DNA of 64,000 bases from Shewanella gelidii (lineage in GTDB: Bacteria; Pseudomonadota; Gammaproteobacteria; Enterobacterales; Shewanellaceae): positions 1 to 64,000 of the forward strand of contig NZ_BMPZ01000005.1 in NCBI RefSeq assembly GCF_014647855.1, in the 5' to 3' direction. The stretch's first letter is position 1. Each line of letters starts with the position of its first letter. Under the pieces are notes generated by a model. The model made no database searches. It saw only the letters and a list, made by a program, of their open reading frames with translations, and was not told where the DNA came from. This document shows, piece by piece, positions 54,398-64,000 of the stretch. The translations under genes and the position numbers were made by a program.

Positions 54398-56692
54398 TCA
54401 GATATCTTTACCTTTCAGCAGTTTTCGCAGCCACATTCTATTTGGGTTGAGTAGCGCAAGCGTATTGTAATTTGTGGGGATAATATCACCGCATATTTGC
54501 GCCGCTAATATTTCGGCTGCGAATGGTGCGGAACATATGCCCCTTGAGCCGAGCCCCCCCAAAACGTAAAGGCCCTCGATAACCGGTGCATGGCATTGCT
54601 TCCATTGTTGAATCGCGGTTTGTTTGCTTTGATTATCTTTTGATAGCCTTTGCTGATATAAGCTGTATATGCGATCTACATCAGGGGCTAGCCCAACCAT
54701 AGGAGCATGATCTCGAGTCACCATTCGCACGCCCACTCTTGAATCTTGCCCACTGATATCAATTTCCTTTATCCAATTCGTTTCGGGGTAGCAACTGGCT
54801 ATTTTTGCTTGATTGTCATTTTGCTCTTGTCGGCAATGGCTTAATGAAGTTGCATTTTTGATGTAACTCGCGCCGATGCAATGGATGCTGTTATGTTGAG
54901 GTGTCATGTAACCTTGTGCACATAGTACTGTTGATATTTGGTTCAAAGTTGCCGTCGTTGGGATATGGCTGACTTGTCCTCTAAATGCCGTTGCAGCGAG
55001 CTTTCTAGTTTGTTCAAACTGATTGAACCCTTGTCCATTGGCAAGGACGATTTCAGAGAATGGGCCAAATAGTGTTTGGGTATCAACTTCAGTTTCAGTT
55101 TCAGTTTCAGGAATCGTGCTCAGGTACCAATCACCATCTTGCTGAAATACTTTTTTTATTTCAGTGTTGAAATGGATTTCAGGGGTCGACAGTTGCTTTG
55201 CTTGTGCTACAGCCGCTTGCGTGAACTCATGTGGGCATACCCAGCCACCCAGCGGGTAAAATAGACCGGGTTGGTTAATCTGTACCCCGGCCAATTGATT
55301 TGCTTGTGCTGCATCGACACGATGCATGATATCGCGTGGCCAGTTTTGCCCTGAGGAGATTTTATTGAGTCTTGCACTACTGCGGGCGTCATGCCCCGTT
55401 TGCAAAACACCACAAAAATCATGACTAATCTGTTTCCCTGAGCTCGTTAGGTTGAGGATCCGTTGGCGGCTATATAGATAAGCTTGCTGGTAAAATTGAC
55501 TTAAAGGGCCGTTATCAGGTGTGAGTAAAGGGTACAGTGCGCCTTGTTTATTACCTGATGCCGCTTTTGCGAAGCCACTGTCTCTACAAAACAGACTTAT
55601 GCTTTGATTTCTCTCCGCCAATGAAAGCATTAAGCTGGCGCTGGCAATTCCACCACCGATAATAGCTATAGACCGAGCTTTCACATTTAACGAAGCATGA
55701 GTGGGGTCGTTGCTTGGTGTGATATCTGCCGCTGACGGGTGACAATATCGATATGGCTGGATGATAGACTGGCACAACATGCTTCTTTCTTGAGATAGCA
55801 TTTGAGCATCTTTTTGTGAATGCTTTTGCGTCGATTTAAGAATGGCGTCGTGTGAATTCTCGAATTGTTCATCAATACGCTGTTGCTGATTGCTTTCTAA
55901 GTTTTTCTCGTAAATTAAACTGTCTTTGTTTGATTGGGGCGTATTTTCTCCAAATAAGTTTAGTGGTTCGAACCCAGCTTCAGTAGCAAATTCACGCAAT
56001 GATTCCGACCATTTTTTTGTCGAGTAACATGGCGGATATAGCCTTTTGCTCATTCTTGCCATTTGCCAAAACGTATGTGTATTCCAACGGTGCTCTGTTG
56101 GCGGGGCAATACACCAAAAGTCAATGAGTGCTGTGGGTTGGGGGATGATGTCATTCAGTCGAATGTTTTTATCTCCAATATGCATGTCGATGATGCAGTT
56201 GTCGCTGATGTGCAGCCTTTGTCTTGGGATTGAATGACTCAGAAGCTGTTGGGTAAATTTTTGGGTGTATTTCTCTAGGGTTATTGAGGCTTTACTATCT
56301 TCAAGTTCACTATTCATTTGCTTGAAAACACGATCAAGAACCAGCGGGTTTATGTCTGGGACAAACAGCTGTATTTGTAATTGAATTGGCGAAATTAACT
56401 TAGCTCGCATGAGCGATTCATGAACACAGAGTAGCTCTGGCAAGAATTGTAAGCAGTCAAGCCCGACTAACCCAAGAGATAGCAATATTTGGGAATGCGA
56501 TAATTTGGTGTGTTCGTGCAGACAAGCATTCGTTTCGTCAGTACATTGGCAATATTGCCCAAGTATTGCAGTTAGCTTGCGAATGCGATTTGCATCGAAG
56601 TGAGCACTTTGAATATAGGATTGTGGAAAAGTCACAATTAAAGCCTCACAATTGTTCGACAACTCAGGGGTTAAATCTATAACATTGCTCAA
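54398..56692 (-). CDS. mnmC: MnmC-type tRNA modification protein with degenerate methyltransferase half
   Basis: Protein of 764 residues (E. coli MnmC 668). The C-terminal FAD oxidoreductase is intact: SIAIIGGGIASAS at 341-353, then ASGNKQGALYPLLTPDN, and GGLGSRGICSAPFAAEILA at the end. It removes the carboxymethyl group of cmnm5(s2)U34 in tRNA. The N-terminal half (1-250) keeps only traces of the SAM methyltransferase: GLVGLDCLQFL (74-84) replaces the GFGTGLNFL loop, and DFWCIAPP (191-198) stands where DAWFLDGFAP is expected. A polar linker of ~90 residues joins the halves. I infer loss of methyl transfer, so nm5 might accumulate unless another enzyme acts. Divergent from fabB, as in E. coli. 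Confidence 0.88.
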   Translation of the reverse strand: MSNVIDLTPELSNNCEALIVTFPQSYIQSAHFDANRIRKLTAILGQYCQCTDETNACLHEHTKLSHSQILLSLGLVGLDCLQFLPELLCVHESLMRAKLISPIQLQIQLFVPDINPLVLDRVFKQMNSELEDSKASITLEKYTQKFTQQLLSHSIPRQRLHISDNCIIDMHIGDKNIRLNDIIPQPTALIDFWCIAPPTEHRWNTHTFWQMARMSKRLYPPCYSTKKWSESLREFATEAGFEPLNLFGENTPQSNKDSLIYEKNLESNQQQRIDEQFENSHDAILKSTQKHSQKDAQMLSQERSMLCQSIIQPYRYCHPSAADITPSNDPTHASLNVKARSIAIIGGGIASASLMLSLAERNQSISLFCRDSGFAKAASGNKQGALYPLLTPDNGPLSQFYQQAYLYSRQRILNLTSSGKQISHDFCGVLQTGHDARSSARLNKISSGQNWPRDIMHRVDAAQANQLAGVQINQPGLFYPLGGWVCPHEFTQAAVAQAKQLSTPEIHFNTEIKKVFQQDGDWYLSTIPETETETEVDTQTLFGPFSEIVLANGQGFNQFEQTRKLAATAFRGQVSHIPTTATLNQISTVLCAQGYMTPQHNSIHCIGASYIKNATSLSHCRQEQNDNQAKIASCYPETNWIKEIDISGQDSRVGVRMVTRDHAPMVGLAPDVDRIYSLYQQRLSKDNQSKQTAIQQWKQCHAPVIEGLYVLGGLGSRGICSAPFAAEILAAQICGDIIPTNYNTLALLNPNRMWLRKLLKGKDI

Positions 56693-56825
56693 AAAAATAA
56701 CCTTTATTTAGATGTGTGCACATATTTTAACTTGGATTTTGGAAAGCTGACCACTTTAATGCCTTAAACCAAGTAAGATAAGCCAGCGAAAATAGTTCTG
56801 ACATGTACGGAATGGATAGTAAATA

Positions 56826-58037
56826 ATGAAAAGAGTCGTGATCACCGGAATTGGTATTGTTTCAAGTATCGGTAATAACAAGCAAGAAGTGACTGAATCT
56901 CTCAAGGCAGGTCGTAGCGGTATTACACGATCAGAGCAATTTGAAGAGATGAAACTCCGTAGTCAAGTATGGGGTGATCTTAAAATTAACCCTGCAGACC
57001 ACATAGACCGTAAAGCGCTCCGTTTCATGGGGAATGCTGCGGCCTACGCTTATATTGCAATGAAAGAAGCAATTGCAGATGCCGAGTTAACTGAAGAGCA
57101 ATATTCAGATCCTCGTGTGGGCATTATTGCTGGTACAGGTGGTGCATCATCATCTAACCAAGTTCAAGCTGCGGATACCCTCAGAGAAAAAGGTGTGAAA
57201 CGCGTAGGCCCATATATTGTGCCTCGTATTATGTCCAGTACTGCAAGTGCATGCTTAGCAACACCTTTCAAAATTAAAGGTATGAACTATTCTATTAGCT
57301 CTGCGTGTGCAACGAGCGCCCACTGTATTGGTCATGCCGTTGAACTTATTCAAATGGGTAAGCAAGATATGGTCTTTGCAGGTGGCTCGGAAGAGTTGGA
57401 CTGGACTTTGACCATGGGCTTTGATGCGATGGGAGCGTTATCAACAAAGTATAATGACTCTCCAGAGCGTGCTTCGCGTACCTATGATGCTGACCGTGAT
57501 GGCTTTGTCATTTCTGGCGGTGGCGGTATCGTCGTCGTAGAAGAGCTCGAGCATGCATTGGCTCGCGGCGCGAAAATTTATGCTGAAGTTATCGGCTATG
57601 GCGCATCTTCTGATGGCTATGACATGGTTGCACCTTCGGGTGAAGGCGCAGTTCGCTGTATGCAAATGGCGCTTGCTGATGTCGATACTCCGATTGATTA
57701 TGTCAATACACACGGTACCTCTACGCCTGTTGGTGATGTGCGCGAGCTTGAAGCACTGAAAGAAGTATTCCCTGAAAATGTACCTCCGATTGCGTCAACT
57801 AAATCTTTAACTGGCCATGCTTTGGGTGCCGCGGGTGTTCATGAAGCGATTTACAGTATGTTAATGATGGAGCAAAGCTTTATTGCAGCGAGTGCCAATG
57901 TTGAAACTCTGGATGAAAAAGCTGTCGGTATGAATATTGTGACTGAGCGTCGTGATGCAGAGCTAAATACGGTGATGAGTAATAGCTTTGGCTTTGGTGG
58001 AACCAACGCCACACTGGTGATGAAAAAATATAAGTAG
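56826..58037 (+). CDS. fabB: 3-oxoacyl-ACP synthase I (FabB)
   Basis: Protein of 403 residues that elongates acyl-ACP and is needed for unsaturated fatty acids. The catalytic triad is visible: Cys in [10 protein letters not shown], His in [12 protein letters not shown], and His in [12 protein letters not shown]; the end [17 protein letters not shown] is typical. The length and the mnmC neighbour point to FabB rather than FabF. A terminator follows within 35 bases. Confidence 0.97.
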   Translation: MKRVVITGIGIVSSIGNNKQEVTESLKAGRSGITRSEQFEEMKLRSQVWGDLKINPADHIDRKALRFMGNAAAYAYIAMKEAIADAELTEEQYSDPRVGIIAGTGGASSSNQVQAADTLREKGVKRVGPYIVPRIMSSTASACLATPFKIKGMNYSISSACATSAHCIGHAVELIQMGKQDMVFAGGSEELDWTLTMGFDAMGALSTKYNDSPERASRTYDADRDGFVISGGGGIVVVEELEHALARGAKIYAEVIGYGASSDGYDMVAPSGEGAVRCMQMALADVDTPIDYVNTHGTSTPVGDVRELEALKEVFPENVPPIASTKSLTGHALGAAGVHEAIYSMLMMEQSFIAASANVETLDEKAVGMNIVTERRDAELNTVMSNSFGFGGTNATLVMKKYK

Positions 58038-58069
58038 TCAATCATGCGTTAAGCACGGATGTTCAATTT

Positions 58070-58096
58070 AAAAAGGGAGCCTCAGCTCCCTTTTTT
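58070..58096 (+). terminator. Terminator after fabB
   Basis: AAAAAGGGAGC and GCTCCCTTTTTT form a perfect stem around CTCA with a T run. Confidence 0.93.
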
Positions 58097-58209
58097 GTTG
58101 CCTTGAAAAGTGATGGGGTGCGCGAGTGTGTATCACTAAACGATTTATCCAGCTCGCTTTGAACAGTCTTCTGATATTATATTGCCATTGAAAATACTTG
58201 AGAATTCCG

Positions 58210-59340
58210 ATGAAAATCATTGCTGATGAGAACATGCCCTATGTCCAAGAGCTTTTTGCGGCGCTGGGTGAAGTGGTGTTGGTCGATGGACGACATTTAA
58301 GTCCTGAACAAGTTGCTGATGCAGATGTGTTGTTGGTGCGTTCTGTCACTGCGGTTAATAAAGAGCTACTGTCTGAAAATCGTGCTTTGCAGTTCGTTGG
58401 TACTGCGACCATTGGCACCGATCATATCGATCTCGACTATCTAACCGAACGAAACATTTCTTTTTCTAGCGCCCCTGGTTGCAATGCCACTGCTGTCGGA
58501 GAGTATGCTTTTACTGCAATGTTAGAGTTGGCGCGGCGGACAAATTCGCAATTAAAAAATAAGACCGTCGGCATTATTGGTGCCGGCAATACTGGATCGG
58601 CACTCGCTAAATGTTTACGTGGTTTTGGTATAAAAGTGCTGCTCAATGATCCCCTGTTGCAGGCACAGGGAGACTCCCGTGATTTCGTCAGTTTAGACCA
58701 GGTTATTTCGGAAGCAGATATTATTAGTTTACATGTGCCACTCACCAAGTTGGGTGTTCATAAAACCTGGTACTTATTTGATGAGGCGAGACTCAATGGA
58801 TTAAAGCCAGGAGCCTGGCTTTTAAATTGTTGTCGTGGGGAAGTCATCAACAACCGAGCTTTGATTGAGTTTAAGCAACAGAGAGAAGATGTTCGTTTGG
58901 TGTTAGATGTATGGGAAGGTGAGCCGAGCCCCATGGATGAGCTTGTTCCTCTTGTGGATATCGCAACCCCTCATATTGCGGGCTATAGCCTTGAAGGCAA
59001 AGCTCGTGGCACATTGATGCTGTATGAGCAACTTTGCCGTACGCTAAGTGTACCCGTTGATAAATCTCTAGCTGAGCTATTACCCAGCTATCATTTACAA
59101 TCGGTATCCTTGGCTTCAGAGATAAATCAAATGCAGTTGACGAGCCTTGTTCGCAGTGTTTATGACATACGGGATGATGATGAATTATTCCGCATATCTT
59201 ATTCTGTACCGGGTGGATTTGATCAGATGAGAAAAAATCACCGTCATCGACGCGAATTTAGTGCGCTCACACTGGTCAATCGCGGTCAATGTGATGTAAA
59301 TTGGTTATTCAATATCGGTTTTTCGGGAGTTGGGCAGTAA
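58210..59340 (+). CDS. pdxB: 4-phosphoerythronate dehydrogenase PdxB
   Basis: Protein of 376 residues of the D-2-hydroxyacid dehydrogenase family that oxidises 4-phosphoerythronate in pyridoxal phosphate synthesis. It starts [16 protein letters not shown], as PdxB does. Other marks are [21 protein letters not shown] for NAD binding, [14 protein letters not shown] with the arginine, the EGEPSP block with the catalytic Glu, and [16 protein letters not shown] with the catalytic His, plus the PdxB C-terminal domain. The ATG at 58210 has GAG upstream. asd follows after 2 bases. Confidence 0.96.
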   Translation: MKIIADENMPYVQELFAALGEVVLVDGRHLSPEQVADADVLLVRSVTAVNKELLSENRALQFVGTATIGTDHIDLDYLTERNISFSSAPGCNATAVGEYAFTAMLELARRTNSQLKNKTVGIIGAGNTGSALAKCLRGFGIKVLLNDPLLQAQGDSRDFVSLDQVISEADIISLHVPLTKLGVHKTWYLFDEARLNGLKPGAWLLNCCRGEVINNRALIEFKQQREDVRLVLDVWEGEPSPMDELVPLVDIATPHIAGYSLEGKARGTLMLYEQLCRTLSVPVDKSLAELLPSYHLQSVSLASEINQMQLTSLVRSVYDIRDDDELFRISYSVPGGFDQMRKNHRHRREFSALTLVNRGQCDVNWLFNIGFSGVGQ

Positions 59341-59342
59341 TT

Positions 59343-60359
59343 ATGTCGCAGGAATTTAACGTTGTCGTATTAGGTGCGTCGGGTGCAGTGGGTCAAACAA
59401 TGATTGAGATCCTTGAAGAGCGCAATTTTCCAGTCGCAAATTTGTATCCTTTGGCGAGTAGTCGCAGTGCAGGCAATACGGTCAGCTTTCATGGCAAACA
59501 GGTCGAAATCCTAGATGTCGAGTCCTTTGACTGGTCGCAAGCTCAAATCGGATTCTTCTCTGCTGGTGGCAGTGTTTCTGAGAAGTGGGCGCCAATCGCT
59601 GCAGAAGCTGGTTGTGTTGTAATTGATAACACCTCGCACTTTAGATATGACATTGATGTGCCGTTGGTCGTTCCAGAAGTCAATCCACATGCAATTGCCG
59701 ATTTTAGAAATCGAAATATCATTGCGAACCCAAACTGTTCAACAATTCAGATGCTTGTTGCGCTCAAACCTATCTATGATGCATATGGTATTTCACGTAT
59801 AAACGTTGCGACTTATCAATCAGTGTCAGGTACAGGTAAAGAAGCAATCGAAGAGTTAGCTAGCCAGTGCGCAAAACTACTACAAGGTCTGCCCGCTGAG
59901 TCTAAAGTTTATCCACAGCAAATTGCATTCAATGCTTTGCCGCAAATTGATGTGTTTATGGATAATGGCTATACCAAAGAAGAAATGAAAATGGTTTGGG
60001 AAACTCAGAAAATCTTCGGAGATGATGAGATTGTGGTAAATCCTACCGCTGTTCGTGTTCCTGTATTTTATGCGCACTCAGAGGCTATTCATATTGAAAC
60101 CCATCAGCCTGTTGATGCCGAAGATGTGAAAGCCGTGCTACGTGATACGCAGGGTGTGGTGTTATTTGAATCCGAAGATGAATACCCAACAGCTGTTGCG
60201 AATGCCGCCGGAACTGATCCTGTTTATGTTGGACGTGTTCGTAAAGATATTTCCCATTCACATGGTATCAATTTATGGGTTGTGGCAGATAACATTCGGA
60301 AAGGTGCCGCGCTGAATAGCGTGCAAATTGCTGAGATCTTAATCCGCGACTATTATTAA
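59343..60359 (+). CDS. asd: Aspartate-semialdehyde dehydrogenase
   Basis: Protein of 338 residues. VVVLGASGAVGQTMIEIL binds NADP, NPNCSTIQMLVAL holds the catalytic Cys, SVSGTGKEAIEEL follows, and RVPVFYAHSEAIHIET holds the catalytic His. It reduces aspartyl phosphate to the semialdehyde for lysine, threonine and methionine synthesis and for diaminopimelate. In E. coli this position is taken by the paralogue usg. Here the active cysteine and histidine are present, so a working Asd is likely. It starts 2 bases after pdxB. Confidence 0.93.
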   Translation: MSQEFNVVVLGASGAVGQTMIEILEERNFPVANLYPLASSRSAGNTVSFHGKQVEILDVESFDWSQAQIGFFSAGGSVSEKWAPIAAEAGCVVIDNTSHFRYDIDVPLVVPEVNPHAIADFRNRNIIANPNCSTIQMLVALKPIYDAYGISRINVATYQSVSGTGKEAIEELASQCAKLLQGLPAESKVYPQQIAFNALPQIDVFMDNGYTKEEMKMVWETQKIFGDDEIVVNPTAVRVPVFYAHSEAIHIETHQPVDAEDVKAVLRDTQGVVLFESEDEYPTAVANAAGTDPVYVGRVRKDISHSHGINLWVVADNIRKGAALNSVQIAEILIRDYY

Positions 60360-60387
60360 ATTGTCATAGATAGCGTTATCCATTAAT

Positions 60388-60416
60388 AAAAAGCCTGCAC
60401 TTCGTAGGCTTTTTTT
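60388..60416 (+). terminator. Terminator after asd
   Basis: AAAAAGCCT and AGGCTTTTTTT form a stem around a 9-base loop that can pair further (GC with GT), followed by a T run. Confidence 0.88.
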
Positions 60417-60613
60417 GTTTTCCATATGTGAACGGTAGCAGGGAGGGGGTTTCTAGTTTATAGTAATCTCAATAATTACAAATGCCTAAAATCATTTGTC
60501 AGTCGATTATTTAAGCCTCAGTTTGGAGGTTTATTTATCATTGATGACGAATATGATGATATCAATGGCTTATCTTTGTGGATGAGTCAGTTGAGCTTGA
60601 AAGGAAAGGATTG

Positions 60614-63673
<3,060 letters not shown>

Positions 63674-63700
63674 GTTTTTATCTCTCGAATGATTTTTATT

Positions 63701-63728
63701 AACGGCACTGATAAGTGCCGTTTTTTTA
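63701..63728 (+). terminator. Terminator after fimV
   Basis: AACGGCACT and AGTGCCGTT form a 9-bp stem around GATA, followed by seven T. Confidence 0.93.
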
Positions 63729-63939
63729 TGGACAAAGCAATTCCTCAGCTATGCGTTTGTATCAACAGTTTAATTAAACGCTGCGTGTCTTTGTTGCTTA
63801 GAGCAATATTCAAATTAAGAAAGTGCAACGATGTTCGGTTTCTCAAATGTCAGGAATTAGTATAAAATCCGCGCCACTTAATTAGATTGTTAAAGTTCAA
63901 TAGCGCCTTTGGATAAAAGGGAGCTTGTAGGAGTGATAA

Positions 63940-64000
63940 ATGCGCGTTGCGTTGGGCGTTGAATACGCGGGAAATGGTTTTTTTGGTTGGCAGCGACAAG
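63940..64000 (+). CDS. truA: tRNA pseudouridine synthase A, N-terminal fragment
   Basis: Only the first 20 codons are in the window: MRVALGVEYAGNGFFGWQRQ. The pattern ALG-EY-G--F-GWQRQ is the TruA start. TAGGAGTG precedes the ATG. TruA makes pseudouridine at tRNA positions 38-40. The location after asd and fimV matches the pdxB-asd/usg-truA order of gammaproteobacteria. Confidence 0.9.
   Translation, partial: MRVALGVEYAGNGFFGWQRQ

Noticed and set aside
56791..56807. Possible FadR site upstream of fabB (AATAGTTCTGACATGTA)
   Set aside because: Only about 10 of 16 consensus positions match, and the site lies within 35 bases of the start codon, too close for the activating position near -40 expected at fabB.

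Overview
The window is chromosomal DNA from a Gram-negative gammaproteobacterium, most likely a marine member of the Alteromonadales. This is inferred from gene content and order; no rRNA gene is present to settle it. The evidence is core blocks in the order known from E. coli and its relatives (acpH / queA-tgt-yajC-secD-secF; sixA / smrB / prmB-aroC; yfcL / mnmC / fabB-pdxB-asd-fimV-truA), together with a MoxR-Bat aerotolerance cluster, an ECF sigma/DUF3379 pair, FadL, FadIJ and a large HubP/FimV protein. I see no tRNA, rRNA, prophage, insertion sequence or CRISPR array.

Layout. 1-3.1 kb: the end of a leucine-rich-repeat protein, a small membrane protein, an RluA pseudouridine synthase, a membrane-tethered thioredoxin-like protein and AcpH. 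3.2-9.0 kb: a small basic protein, then queuosine biosynthesis (queA, tgt) and the Sec accessory genes yajC, secD and secF. 9.1-13.1 kb: a diguanylate cyclase, a DUF2007 zinc-ribbon protein, a rhodanese, a siroheme synthase with an unusual C-terminal remnant, and YaeQ. 13.2-15.6 kb: a secreted subtilisin-like protease. 16.3-21.3 kb: an RND efflux operon with DUF2892 and rhodanese genes. 21.7-26.5 kb: a PAS-GGDEF-EAL protein, a SIMPL protein and FadL. 27.1-35.6 kb: an anti-sigma-like DUF3379 protein, an ECF sigma factor and the six-gene MoxR/DUF58/DUF4381/BatA/BatB-C/BatD cluster, all on the minus strand. 35.8-39.3 kb: fadI-fadJ. 39.5-44.9 kb: an AT-rich accessory patch with a small membrane protein, a 38-residue peptide gene, a secreted protein of eight 13-residue tandem repeats, and a 1424-residue propeller/PAS/GGDEF/EAL sensor. 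45.2-64 kb: an M16 protease followed by the conserved sixA-to-truA block.

The genes connect in several ways. FadR-like operators lie upstream of both fadL (uptake of long-chain fatty acids) and fadIJ (beta-oxidation), suggesting one fatty-acid regulon. Three c-di-GMP enzymes lie within 36 kb. The most interesting novelty candidate is the repeat protein plus the 38-residue peptide, encoded just downstream of the giant sensor on the same strand. Other points of note are a bifunctional MnmC whose methyltransferase half seems to have lost its SAM motifs, a siroheme synthase carrying a vestige of a SUMT domain, and five perfect 16-bp tandem repeats directly in front of an NAD-kinase-like gene.
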